Part shown: piece after piece, positions 14,354 to 22,748 of the stretch
Layout of the letters: the number at the start of each line of letters is the position of its first letter
How positions within the stretch are numbered: the first letter of the stretch is position 1
Source: Micromonospora thermarum
GTDB taxonomy: Bacteria > Actinomycetota > Actinomycetes > Mycobacteriales > Micromonosporaceae
Direction of reading: 5' to 3'
Assembly (NCBI RefSeq): GCF_012034245.1
Contig: NZ_JAATEO010000005.1
Location: 1 to 64,000 of the forward strand
DNA length: 64,000 bases
Translations under genes and position numbers: made by a program
The notes under the pieces: generated by a model
Databases searched by the model: none
The model's input: only the letters and a program-made list of their open reading frames with translations
Told to the model about the DNA's origin: nothing

Positions 14354-16419
14354 GCGCGCTCGCGGCACCGAACGAGGTCGTCACGAAGGCGCTGCTGCGC
14401 CAGGTGAACGTACCGGGGCTGGACCGTCCGGCCGCCCTGATCACCTTGGACAACGGCTTCGACCACACCAAGCCGAACACCTTCGGCCCGGGTGGCCTGA
14501 CCAGCCTGGACGAGGCGATCACCGCCGCGCTCGCGGCGAACCCGGCGTTCATCGCGGTCACCGGCAAGCCGTACATCTTCTGCGTGGGCGCGGACATCAC
14601 CGGCCTGCCGCTGCTCGCGAACCGCGAGCAGGCCCTGGAGATCGGCCGGCTCGGCCACCGGGTCTTCGCCCGGCTCAAGGACAGCGAGATCCCGACCTTC
14701 GCGTTCGTCAACGGCGCGGCGATGGGCGGCGGTCTGGAGCTGGCCCTGCACTGCCACTACCGGACGCTGTCGGCCGGCGCGGCGGCCCTCGCGCTGCCCG
14801 AGGTCTCGCTCGGCCTCATCCCCGGCTGGGGCGGTACGCAGCTGCTGCCGAACCTCATCGGCATCCCGGCGGCGACCCAGGTGATCATCCAGAACCCGCT
14901 GATGCAGAACAAGATGCTCAAGCCGAAGCAGGCTGCCGAGATGGGCATCGCCGACGTGCTGCTGGAGCCGGCGGACTTCCTGGAGCGGTCCCTGGAGTGG
15001 GCCGCCGGCGTGGTCCGCGGCGACGTCACCGTCACCCGGCCCGAGGTCGACCGCGACATGTGGGGCGGCGTGCTCTACTTCGCCCGGCAGACGCTGGACC
15101 AGCGGCTGCACGGCGCGGTCCCGGCCGCGTACAAGGCGCTGGACCTGCTGGAGACGGCGAAGGACGCGGACTTCGCGGCCGGCACCGCCGCCGAGGACGA
15201 GGCCCTCGCGGACCTGGTCTTCTCGGAGGAGCTGCGCAGCGGCCTGTACGCATTCGACCTGGTGCAGCGGCGGGCCAAGCGGCCGGCCGGCGCGCCGGAC
15301 AAGGGCCTCGCCCGTCCGGTCACCAAGGTGGGCATCGTCGGCGCCGGCCTGATGGCCAGCCAGCTCGCCCTGCTCTTCGCCCGCCGCCTCCAGGTGCCGG
15401 TCGTCATGACCGACCTGGACCAGGCCCGGGTCGACAAGGGCGTGGCGTACGTGCACCAGCAGATCGAGAAGTCGGTCAGCAAGGGCCGGATGGACAAGGG
15501 CACCGCCGCCAAGCTGTACGGCCTGGTGAGCGGCTCGGTCGACAAGTCCGTCTTCGCCGACGCCGACTTCGTGATCGAGGCGGTCTTCGAGGACCTGAAC
15601 GTCAAGAAGCAGGTCTGGGCCGAGCTGGAGAAGATCGTCAAGCCGGAGGCGGTGCTGGCCACCAACACCAGCTCGCTGTCGGTGACGGCGATGGCGGAGG
15701 ACCTGGAGCACCCGGAGCGGGTGGTCGGCTTCCACTTCTTCAACCCGGTCGCGATGATGCCGCTGCTGGAGATCGTCCGGGGCGAGAAGACGGACGACGT
15801 CACCCTGGCGACCGCGTTCGCGGTCGGCAAGCAGCTGAAGAAGTCGTCGGTGCTGGTCAAGGACGCCCCGGCGTTCGTGGTCAACCGACTGCTCACCCGG
15901 TTCCTCGGCACCGTCTTCGCCGCCGTCGACCAGGGCACCCCGCTGGACGTGGCGAACAGCGCGCTGGACCCGCTGGGCCTGCCGATGCGCCCGCTGGCGC
16001 TGCTCCAGCTCGTCGGGCCGGCCGTGGCGTACCACGTCGGCGGCACCCTGCACGCGGCGTTCCCGGACCGGTTCGGCGTCAGCGAGAACCTCAAGCGGAT
16101 CGCCGACTCCGGCCAGCCGATCGTCGTGGACGACGAGGTCAACGCCGAGGTGGCGAAGCTGCTTGTCGTCGGCGACCAGCCGCTGACCGCCGAGCAGGTC
16201 CGGCAGAACGCGCTCGACGCGCTGGCCCAGGAGATCCGGCTCATGCTCGACGAGGGCGTGGTCGCCGAGGCGCAGGACATCGACCTGTGCATGATCCTCG
16301 GGGCCGGCTGGCCGTTCCACCTGGGCGGCGTCACACCGTACCTGGACCGGACCGGCACCTCCGAGCGGGTCGCCGGCAAGCGGTTCCTGCCGCGCGGCGC
16401 GGCGAGCCTGTCCAAGTAG
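14350..16419 (+). CDS. fadB: FadB-type enoyl-CoA hydratase/3-hydroxyacyl-CoA dehydrogenase
   Basis: 689 residues. The N-terminal crotonase domain (to about residue 270) has the oxyanion-hole segments GADITGLPLL and NGAAMGGGLELALH. A linker leads to the NAD-binding dehydrogenase domain from about residue 320 and two C-terminal 3HCDH domains with FHFFNPVAMMPLLEI (catalytic His) and NTSSLSV. The nucleotide-binding loop reads GAGLMASQLA instead of the usual GAGxMGxG, so the third Gly is replaced; activity may still be normal as many actinobacterial members vary here. It works with the thiolase encoded just upstream in fatty-acid beta-oxidation. An 11-bp hairpin follows the stop. Confidence 0.94.
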   Translation: MSALAAPNEVVTKALLRQVNVPGLDRPAALITLDNGFDHTKPNTFGPGGLTSLDEAITAALAANPAFIAVTGKPYIFCVGADITGLPLLANREQALEIGRLGHRVFARLKDSEIPTFAFVNGAAMGGGLELALHCHYRTLSAGAAALALPEVSLGLIPGWGGTQLLPNLIGIPAATQVIIQNPLMQNKMLKPKQAAEMGIADVLLEPADFLERSLEWAAGVVRGDVTVTRPEVDRDMWGGVLYFARQTLDQRLHGAVPAAYKALDLLETAKDADFAAGTAAEDEALADLVFSEELRSGLYAFDLVQRRAKRPAGAPDKGLARPVTKVGIVGAGLMASQLALLFARRLQVPVVMTDLDQARVDKGVAYVHQQIEKSVSKGRMDKGTAAKLYGLVSGSVDKSVFADADFVIEAVFEDLNVKKQVWAELEKIVKPEAVLATNTSSLSVTAMAEDLEHPERVVGFHFFNPVAMMPLLEIVRGEKTDDVTLATAFAVGKQLKKSSVLVKDAPAFVVNRLLTRFLGTVFAAVDQGTPLDVANSALDPLGLPMRPLALLQLVGPAVAYHVGGTLHAAFPDRFGVSENLKRIADSGQPIVVDDEVNAEVAKLLVVGDQPLTAEQVRQNALDALAQEIRLMLDEGVVAEAQDIDLCMILGAGWPFHLGGVTPYLDRTGTSERVAGKRFLPRGAASLSK

Positions 16420-16437
16420 GGCACTCCGCTCCCCCGC

Positions 16438-16474
16438 GATCGCGGTGGTCGCCACGCCGGCGGCCACCGCGATC
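16438..16474 (+). terminator. Hairpin terminator after fadB
   Basis: GATCGCGGTGG (16438-16448) pairs perfectly with CCACCGCGATC (16464-16474) around a 15-base loop, 18 bases after the fadB stop; no T-run. Confidence 0.6.
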
Positions 16475-16523
16475 GTCGTTCCACGGCGTGGTCCCGGGGC
16501 AGCGGAACGGCCCGCCGGCCCGC

Positions 16524-16529
16524 TACGAT
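16524..16529 (+). promoter_or_regulatory. -10 of proline-rich membrane gene 1
   Basis: TACGAT, 35 bases before the ATG at 16565. A CCTGGAGCTGA stretch with the ribosome site lies between. The same layout recurs before the paralog at 18083. Confidence 0.5.
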
Positions 16530-16564
16530 CACCCGTTCGCATCTTCGCGCCTGGAGCTGATGTC

Positions 16565-17935
16565 ATGTCCTCACCGCCGGTCGACCCCTGGTCCGGGCAA
16601 CCGGAGCGCGGCTCGCACCCCGGTTCCCCGCCCCCTGTCCCTCCGCCCCCGGCGCAGTGGGGGCGGCACCCCGGCACCCACGAGCCCCAGCCGGGCGGTT
16701 GGCCGCCGGCTTCCGGCGCGACCCCGGCGCAGGGGGCCGGGCCGGCGGGTGCCTGGCCGCCGCCACCGTCGCCGACGGGCTGGGCCGACCCGACCCGACC
16801 CGCCGCTCCGCCGGCGGCCGGCTGGCCGAACTCTCCGCAGACCCCGCCCACGCGCTCCTGGCCGGAGGCCACACCGCCGCCCACCGTCGCGTCGGGGTCG
16901 GGCCCGACGCCCCCGGGCAGGGGCTGGCAGCCACCGGCGGAAACGTGGCGGCCCGCGGGTGGCGGGAACCCGCCGGCCCCCGCCGGAGGCGGTTGGCCGG
17001 GCCCGCAGCCGGGATCGCGGCCGTCCGCACCCGGGGACCAGCCCACGCAGGTGTTCGCCCTGATCCCCCCGGCCGACCACCCGACCAGTGGACCGGGGTA
17101 CGGCCAGCCAACGTCGGGCGGACCGGGCTACGGCCGACCCTCGTCCGGCGGTCCCTCCTACGGCCAGCCGACCTCCGGCCCGCCGGGGTACGGCCAGCCG
17201 GCGGGGAGCAGTCCGTACCTCCAACCGGGCGCGTTTCCGCAGCCCGGCGTCGACGCGCCCGGCGGCGCGCCGTCCCGGCGGTCGAAGCTGCCGCTGGTGC
17301 TGTCGCTCGGTCTGGTGGGCCTGCTGGTGCTGTGCCTGGGCGGTGGCGGCCTCGCCTACGTCGCCCTGTCCGGCAGTGACGACCCGGCGCCGGTGCCGTC
17401 CTCGGCACCCAGCGGGGACGCCACGCCCCGCGCCGCCACCGAGGAGGGGACTCCGTCGGCCGAGGCCAGCTCCCAACCGCGCATCCGGCTCGTCGCGCCG
17501 AAGACCCTCGGCGGCCGGGCGAAGAGCACCGACCCGGAGTTGCGGGCCCTGGCCGACGAGATGGTCCGGGACATGAAGTCGACGGTCCGCAGCGAGAGCG
17601 GCGCGGTCGGCGCGTTCTACGGCAGCCCAGAGAAGCAGAACATGGTGATGATCGCCGGCGCCTCGGGTTTCGTCCTCGACCCGAAGCGGGAGCTGGACGA
17701 CGCCGTCAAGGCGCTCTCGGCGGAGCTGAACGTCCGGCGGATGTCCACCGTGTCCCCCGGCCCGCTCGGCGGGGTGGCGAAGTGCGGCGACGGCAGCGCC
17801 TCGGACATCTCGCTCGGTGTCTGCGTCTGGGCCGACCAGGGCAGCGTGGGAATGATCGTGATGTTCTTCTCGTCCGCCAGCAAGGCGAAGTCCGAGTTCA
17901 CCTCGATCCGGGGGCAGGTCGAGAAGCGCTCCTGA
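16565..17935 (+). CDS. Proline-rich single-pass membrane protein, family unknown (paralog 1)
   Basis: 456 residues. The first 235 or so are low-complexity, Pro/Gly/Ser/Gln-rich, with imperfect repeats of the GYGQPTSGGP type. One membrane helix follows (LPLVLSLGLVGLLVLCLGGGGLAYVAL). The C-terminal exported domain of about 190 residues contains two conserved Cys, in VAKCGDGSASDISLGVCVWAD, probably a disulfide. No enzyme motif is visible. It shares its C-terminal domain and its promoter layout with the next gene, so the pair arose by tandem duplication. The cytoplasmic Pro-rich tail resembles those that contact scaffold or kinase proteins in actinomycetes, but no partner is evident. Function unknown. 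Confidence 0.8.
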   Translation: MSSPPVDPWSGQPERGSHPGSPPPVPPPPAQWGRHPGTHEPQPGGWPPASGATPAQGAGPAGAWPPPPSPTGWADPTRPAAPPAAGWPNSPQTPPTRSWPEATPPPTVASGSGPTPPGRGWQPPAETWRPAGGGNPPAPAGGGWPGPQPGSRPSAPGDQPTQVFALIPPADHPTSGPGYGQPTSGGPGYGRPSSGGPSYGQPTSGPPGYGQPAGSSPYLQPGAFPQPGVDAPGGAPSRRSKLPLVLSLGLVGLLVLCLGGGGLAYVALSGSDDPAPVPSSAPSGDATPRAATEEGTPSAEASSQPRIRLVAPKTLGGRAKSTDPELRALADEMVRDMKSTVRSESGAVGAFYGSPEKQNMVMIAGASGFVLDPKRELDDAVKALSAELNVRRMSTVSPGPLGGVAKCGDGSASDISLGVCVWADQGSVGMIVMFFSSASKAKSEFTSIRGQVEKRS

Positions 17936-18041
17936 CCAGTCGGCTGCGGCGGGTCGGCACCTCGACGAGGACGCCGGCCCGCCGCCGGCGAAATGGATCA
18001 CCCCGGCGGGCGGCGGGTGCGGACGTGGAGCCCGCGCTGGC

Positions 18042-18047
18042 TAAGCT
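18042..18047 (+). promoter_or_regulatory. -10 of proline-rich membrane gene 2
   Basis: TAAGCT, exactly 35 bases before the ATG at 18083, with an ACCTGGAGCTGA ribosome-site region almost identical to that of the upstream paralog. Confidence 0.5.
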
Positions 18048-18082
18048 CACACGTCGCGTTGTCGAAGACCTGGAGCTGACCC

Positions 18083-18910
18083 ATGTCCCAGCCGCCAGTC
18101 AATCCGTATCCTTCCCAGCCGGGCAGCGGCGCCCCGTACGGCTCGCAGCCGGGCGCCTACCCGCCCCCGCAGCAGCCCGGCGGCTACCCGGCATCCCAGC
18201 CGGGCAGCCCGTACCCGGCACCCCAGCAGCCCGGTGGATACCCGCCGCCGCAGCCGGCCGGCGGCTTCCCGCCGCCCGCCCCGGGCGCGCCCGGCCAGCC
18301 GTACGGCGCGGTGCCGCCGCCTCCGAAGAAGCGGTCGACCGGCAAGATCCTGCTGATCGTGCTCGCGGCCGTGCTGGTGCTCTGCCTGGGCGGGGCCGCG
18401 GTCGCCTTCTTCGCCGTCAAGGACGAGGTCAAGGAGACCGTCGACGCCACGAAGATCCGGGTCGTCGAGCCGGAGACGCTCGCCGGCCGGCCGAAGGTCA
18501 CCGACCCCAACCTGCAGAACATCAGCCAGCAACTCGAGGCCGAGCTGAACAAGTCCCTTCCGGACGCCACCAGCACCGTCGGTGCCTTCTACGGCGACCC
18601 GGCCAAGCAGGACCTGGTGATGGTGGCCGCCGCCTCCGGTCTCAACACCGACCCGACGAAGACCCTCGACGAGACGGTCGCCGGAGCCCGGCAGAGCGAT
18701 GTCGCCGTCGGCGAGATGTCCTCGGTGGACCCGGGACCGCTCGGCGGGGAGGCCAAGTGCGGCGACGCCAAGGCCGCCGACGTCCCGATCGGCGTCTGCG
18801 TCTGGAGTGACAAGGGCAGCCTCGGCATGATCATGGTCTACTTCAAGACCGGCGCGGACGTGCAGAAGGAACTGGCCACGATGCGCGGCCAGATCGAGCA
18901 GAAGTCCTGA
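18083..18910 (+). CDS. Proline-rich single-pass membrane protein, family unknown (paralog 2)
   Basis: 275 residues, a shorter version of the preceding protein. The cytoplasmic Pro/Gln/Gly/Tyr-rich N-terminus covers about 90 residues with QQPGGYP repeats. One membrane helix (ILLIVLAAVLVLCLGGAAVAFFAV) is followed by an exported domain with the same order of motifs as paralog 1: a VGAFYGDPAKQDLVMVAAASG strand region, VDPGPLGGEAKCGD, and GVCVWSDKGSLGMIMVYF. The two Cys are conserved. A strong hairpin terminator lies 16 bases after the stop, closing the pair. Function unknown; a structural or sensing role at the membrane is only a guess. Confidence 0.82.
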   Translation: MSQPPVNPYPSQPGSGAPYGSQPGAYPPPQQPGGYPASQPGSPYPAPQQPGGYPPPQPAGGFPPPAPGAPGQPYGAVPPPPKKRSTGKILLIVLAAVLVLCLGGAAVAFFAVKDEVKETVDATKIRVVEPETLAGRPKVTDPNLQNISQQLEAELNKSLPDATSTVGAFYGDPAKQDLVMVAAASGLNTDPTKTLDETVAGARQSDVAVGEMSSVDPGPLGGEAKCGDAKAADVPIGVCVWSDKGSLGMIMVYFKTGADVQKELATMRGQIEQKS

Positions 18911-18926
18911 CCGTCGACGGACCGAC

Positions 18927-18960
18927 CGGGCCCCGTCCACCCGAGGGTGGACGGGGCCCG
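18927..18960 (+). terminator. Strong hairpin terminator after proline-rich pair
   Basis: A perfect 16-bp inverted repeat (18927-18942 and 18945-18960) with almost no loop follows the stop by 16 bases. No T-run follows, which is common in actinomycetes. Confidence 0.75.
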
Positions 18961-18999
18961 GCACGTCAGCGCTCCGGTACCGCCCGGCGGGTCCGGGCG

Positions 19000-19383
19000 T
19001 CAGCCCTGGGCGGCGCGCTCAGCGGCACTGCGTAGGACGCAGAACTCGTTGCCCTCCGGGTCGGCGAGCACGACCCAGCCGGAGCCGTCCGGGCGAGTGT
19101 GATCGGCGACGTGTGTCGCGCCGATACCGAGCAGGCGGGCAACCTCCTCGTCGCGGGTCCGGTCGGTCGGCTCCAGGTCGAGATGCAGGCGGTTCTTCAC
19201 CGTCTTGCCCTCGGGTACGGCCAGGAACAGCACCTCCGGCCCGCCCTCGGGCAGCAGCATCGCCTCCGGGTCGCCGGGGAGGTCGTCCGGCTGCCGGGGG
19301 CACTCGAAGACCTGGGCCCAGAAGCCGGCCAGGGCGTACGTGTCGCGGCAGTCGATGCCGATGTTGTGGATCCGTGCGGTCAC
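19000..19383 (-). CDS. VOC-family (glyoxalase-like) protein
   Basis: 127 residues forming one vicinal-oxygen-chelate unit of two beta-alpha-beta-beta-beta modules: MTARIHNIGIDCRDTYALAGFWAQVF at the start, NRLHLDLEPTDRTRDEEV in the middle and WVVLADPEGNEFCVLRS at the end. Metal-ligand candidates are His6, the His of RLHLDLEP and the Glu of NEFCVL. This subgroup (Glyoxalase_6 type) is abundant in actinomycetes and mostly of unknown substrate; some members bind drugs. The GTG at 19383 is preceded by GAGGAGA. It is probably monocistronic. Confidence 0.85.
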   Translation of the reverse strand: MTARIHNIGIDCRDTYALAGFWAQVFECPRQPDDLPGDPEAMLLPEGGPEVLFLAVPEGKTVKNRLHLDLEPTDRTRDEEVARLLGIGATHVADHTRPDGSGWVVLADPEGNEFCVLRSAAERAAQG

Positions 19384-19566
19384 GGGTGTCTCCTCGATGG
19401 GTTGGAGGCGCCCCGCGCGAGAATGTCAGCGATGCGGGCGGCGGGGCGCGGAACAGGTTCTGGTGAACATCGACGCACCCCCTTCCGTCACCGTGCTGAC
19501 CGCATGATCTTCACATCGCCGCCCGGACGATCGCAACCCCGTGGGGACACGACCCTCAGGTCGGCG

Positions 19567-20757
19567 TCACAGCGTCGCGTCGGGGTCCGGCCCGACGTCC
19601 GCCGCCGGCAGCGTCACCGTCACCTCCAGGCCGCCGCCGGGCTGGGCGATGGCGTTGACCGTGCCGCCGTGCGCGTCGCAGACGGCCCGCACGATGGAGA
19701 GACCGAGACCGGAGCCGCGGGCGCCGGTCCGCTCCCGGCCGCCCCGCCGGAACGGCTCGAACAGCCCCGGCACGTCGGCCTGGTCCACCTCGAAGCCCGT
19801 GTTGCCCACCACCAGCCAGGACCGCCGGCCGTCCGACCCGGTCCGTACCCAGAGCCGGCCGTGCAGGTGGTTGTAGCGGACCGCGTTCTCGATGAGGTTG
19901 CCGGCGAGCCGGTCGAGAAGCCCGGGGTCACCGACCACCGGCGCCGACTCCAGTGACGTCTGCACCCGCAGGCCGATGCGCTCCACCTCCCGGCGTACGG
20001 CCGACAGGGCGTTGGCGGTGCCGGCCGCCAGGTCGCACTCCGTGCGCCGGGCGAGGCGGCGGCCGGCCTGCGCCTCGCTGCGGGCCAGCACCAGCAGCGC
20101 GTCGACCAGCCCGTTGGCGCGTTCGGAGGCGTCCCGGACCACGGTGGCCATCCGGCGGTACTCGGCCGCGTCCGCCTCGTCGTCGCTGAGCGTGACGTCG
20201 ATCTCGGTACGCATCACGGCGAGCGGGGTCCGCAGCTCGTGCGAGGCGTTGGCGACGAACCGCCTCTGCGCCTCGAAGGCGGCGGTGATGCGGTCCAGCA
20301 TCGCGTCGAAGGTCTGCGCCAGCTCCGCCACCTCGTCGTCCGCCCCCGAGTATCCGATGCGCTGGTCGAGGGTGGTCTCGCCGAGCCGCCTGGCGGTGGC
20401 GGTCACCTGGTGCAGCGGGCGCAGCGCCCGGCCGGCGACCGCGTACGCGCCGGCCACCCCGACGACGCCGATCGCCAGCAGCGCGGCGAGTCCCTTCGCC
20501 AGCAGCTCCCGGCTCGCCGCGTCGACCAGTTGCCGCTGCCACTGCGCGGCGTCCAGGGAGCGGCCGTCGGCCAGCACCACCGTGGTGCCGGGGAGCAGCT
20601 CGTCGGTGGGGCGCAGCGCGTCGCGGACCAGCAACCACGCCAGCAGCACCAGGATGGCGCCGGCGCCCACCAGCAGGACGCCGTTGAGCAGCGTGAGCCG
20701 CAGTCGCAGGGTGGGCCGCAGTCGCAGGGTGGGCCGCAGCCGCCGGCTGCGCGTCAT
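19567..20757 (-). CDS. Two-component sensor histidine kinase
   Basis: 396 residues. Two membrane helices (about residues 21-43 and 86-108) flank a short exported loop of about 40 residues, then a HAMP domain (about 109-160), the phospho-acceptor domain with FVANASHELRTPL (His173), and the ATPase domain with NLIENAVRYN (N box) and GARGSGLGLSIV (G2 box). The sensing loop is small, so the signal may be membrane-borne. The ATG overlaps the response-regulator stop (ATGA). The N-terminus contains a six-residue duplication (RLRPTL) encoded by an exact 18-bp tandem repeat. Confidence 0.94.
   Translation of the reverse strand: MTRSRRLRPTLRLRPTLRLRLTLLNGVLLVGAGAILVLLAWLLVRDALRPTDELLPGTTVVLADGRSLDAAQWQRQLVDAASRELLAKGLAALLAIGVVGVAGAYAVAGRALRPLHQVTATARRLGETTLDQRIGYSGADDEVAELAQTFDAMLDRITAAFEAQRRFVANASHELRTPLAVMRTEIDVTLSDDEADAAEYRRMATVVRDASERANGLVDALLVLARSEAQAGRRLARRTECDLAAGTANALSAVRREVERIGLRVQTSLESAPVVGDPGLLDRLAGNLIENAVRYNHLHGRLWVRTGSDGRRSWLVVGNTGFEVDQADVPGLFEPFRRGGRERTGARGSGLGLSIVRAVCDAHGGTVNAIAQPGGGLEVTVTLPAADVGPDPDATL
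20701..20736. repeat. 18-bp tandem repeat in histidine kinase N-terminus
   Basis: CAGTCGCAGGGTGGGCCG occurs twice, perfectly and in frame (20701-20718, 20719-20736), with a partial third unit on the far side. It adds positively charged residues before the first membrane helix. Confidence 0.85.
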
Positions 20758-21422
20758 GACGCCGCCTCGGCGACGCGGTAGCCCGCGCCGACGACGGTCT
20801 CGATCAGCGGCGGATCGCCGAGTTTCTTCCGCAGCGTCATCACGGTGACCCGGACGATTGTGGTGAACGGGTCGGTGTTCGCGTCCCAGACGCGTTCCAG
20901 CAGCTCCTCGCTGGAGACGACCGCGCCGCGCGCCTTGAGCAGCTCGCAGAGGACGCCGAACTCCTTGTTGGTGAGGTCGACCGGCACGCCGCCCCGGGTG
21001 GCCACGCGGCGGGCCGGGTCGAGCACCAGGTCGGCCACCGCCAGCACCGGCGGGGCGGCGGGGGTGGCGCGCCGGCCGAGCGCCTGCACCCGGGCGACCA
21101 GCTCGTCGAACGCGAACGGCTTGGGCAGGTAGTCGTCGGCGCCCAGCCGCAGCCCCTCGACGCGGTCCGCGACCGTCCCGCTCGCCGTCAGCATCAGCAC
21201 CCGGGTCAGCGCACCCGAGGCGGCCAGCTCGGCGCAGATCTGGTCACCGTGCACGCCGGGCAGGTCCCGGTCGAGCACCACCACGTCGTACCGGGTGACG
21301 AAGGCCATCTCGTGGCCGCTGTCGCCGTCGTACGCGACGTCCACCGCCATGCCGCGCTTGCGCAACCCCCGCGCGATCGCGTCGGCGAGGTTGCGCTCGT
21401 CCTCGACCACCAGTACCCGCAT
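20754..21422 (-). CDS. OmpR/PhoB-family response regulator
   Basis: 222 residues. The receiver domain has the acidic pair in VVEDE, the phospho-acceptor Asp51 in VVVLDRDLPG, the conserved Thr in LMLTASG and Lys in LPKPF. The C-terminal winged-helix DNA-binding domain (about residues 125-220) includes VDLTNKEFGVLCELLKARGAVVSSEELLERVWD and the TIRV-like recognition helix region. It is co-transcribed with the sensor kinase, with an ATGA overlap. The ATG at 21422 has AGGAGG five bases upstream. It diverges from the C39-like peptidase gene, which could be a target, but no operator is recognisable. Confidence 0.95.
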   Translation of the reverse strand: MRVLVVEDERNLADAIARGLRKRGMAVDVAYDGDSGHEMAFVTRYDVVVLDRDLPGVHGDQICAELAASGALTRVLMLTASGTVADRVEGLRLGADDYLPKPFAFDELVARVQALGRRATPAAPPVLAVADLVLDPARRVATRGGVPVDLTNKEFGVLCELLKARGAVVSSEELLERVWDANTDPFTTIVRVTVMTLRKKLGDPPLIETVVGAGYRVAEAAS

Positions 21423-21550
21423 CCCGGCCTCCTCGCGCCCGACCACCCGACAACCTAGTGCCGGCCGCCAAGCCCGGCCCGCGCCGGGCACGGTTGCAGA
21501 AAACCTTCGGCGTACGCGATGCTGCCGGCACCGAGTTACCAAGGGGTGCC

Positions 21551-22747
21551 ATGAGCGACAGGGTGGGGCGGGACGTCGCCTACCGCGGCTTCCACTTCCC
21601 GGCGGACCAGGGCCTCGGCACCGCCACCGGGCTGCGCGGCACGGACCGCGGCCTGGTGCTCGACGGCGGAGCGGACCGCGTGACGCACCGCCACCCGGAC
21701 GGCCGGGTCCGGCGGTACGCGGTCGGGAGCTGGACCTCACCGCCGGTGCCGGCCGGGTTCGGGGTCCGCGAGGTGGTGCCGTCGTGGACGGCGGACACCC
21801 CCGGCGACGGCTGGCTCCGGGTCGAGCTGCGCGGCTGGCACGACGGCGCCCCGGCCACCCGGTGGTACGTGCTGGCCGAGTGGGCCGCCGACGACAGCGC
21901 CGTCCGCCGCACCTCGGTACCCGGACAGCGGGACGGTGCGGCCACCGTGGACACCGACACCCTGGTGCTGTCCACCACGGTGACCGGTTGGCAGGTCCGG
22001 GTGACCCTGCTCCGGCCCGAGGACGCGGCGTCCGGCCCGGTCCTGCGGACCGTCGGCGCGGTCGCGACCGGCCCGGTGCCCCGGCTCGAGGACAGCCACC
22101 CGGCACCGGCCGGGGCGGACGTCCCCGGCCCGGCCTGGGGCACCGTGCTGGACGTTCCCCGCTACTCCCAGCGCATCCACGCCGGCGCCCACCCCCAGTG
22201 GGCCGGCGGCGGCGACTCCTGGTGCAGCCCGACCTGCACGTCGATGGTGCTCGCGTACTGGGGCGCGGAACCAACACCCGAGCGGTACGCCTGGGTGACG
22301 CCGCCCGGCCCCCGGCCGGTGGTGGTGCACGCCGCCCGGCACTGCTTCGACCACGCGTACGCGGGCGCCGGGAACTGGCCGTTCAACACCGCGTACGCCG
22401 GGGTGCACGGGATGGACGCGTTCGTCACTCGACTCCGGTCACTGACCGAGGCGGAGGAGTTCGTCGCCGCCGGTGTCCCGCTGATCGTCTCGGCCTCGTT
22501 CCGCGCCAGCGAGGTGCCCGGGCTGGACTACGACACCGCCGGGCACCTCGTGGTGCTGGTCGGGTTCACCGCCGACGGCGACCCGGTGCTCAACGACCCG
22601 TACGCCCCGGACGACGAGGGCGTGCACCGCACCGTCGGCCGCCACGCGTTCGCCCGGGCCTGGCAGGCGGGCAGCGGCGGGGTCGCGTACGTCGTCCGCC
22701 CGCCCGAGGTGCCGCTGCCGGTGCCGCCGGCCCAGGCCAACTGGTGA
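21551..22747 (+). CDS. C39-like (papain-fold) cysteine peptidase family protein
   Basis: 398 residues. The first 190 form a beta-rich domain with WTSPPVPAGFGVREVVPSW and WLRVELRGW blocks. The C-terminal half is a peptidase C39-like domain: the catalytic Cys225 lies in WCSPTCTSMVLAYWG, the His in DTAGHLVVLVGFT, and the Asn/Asp in VLNDPYAPDDEG. A VPRYSQRIHAG segment precedes the Cys, as in this family. No signal peptide is visible from the ATG at 21551, which has AAGGGG upstream, so it would act inside the cell unless exported by another route. Substrate unknown. It stands alone between the response regulator and the convergent beta-propeller gene. Confidence 0.85.
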   Translation: MSDRVGRDVAYRGFHFPADQGLGTATGLRGTDRGLVLDGGADRVTHRHPDGRVRRYAVGSWTSPPVPAGFGVREVVPSWTADTPGDGWLRVELRGWHDGAPATRWYVLAEWAADDSAVRRTSVPGQRDGAATVDTDTLVLSTTVTGWQVRVTLLRPEDAASGPVLRTVGAVATGPVPRLEDSHPAPAGADVPGPAWGTVLDVPRYSQRIHAGAHPQWAGGGDSWCSPTCTSMVLAYWGAEPTPERYAWVTPPGPRPVVVHAARHCFDHAYAGAGNWPFNTAYAGVHGMDAFVTRLRSLTEAEEFVAAGVPLIVSASFRASEVPGLDYDTAGHLVVLVGFTADGDPVLNDPYAPDDEGVHRTVGRHAFARAWQAGSGGVAYVVRPPEVPLPVPPAQANW

Positions 22748-22748
22748 G

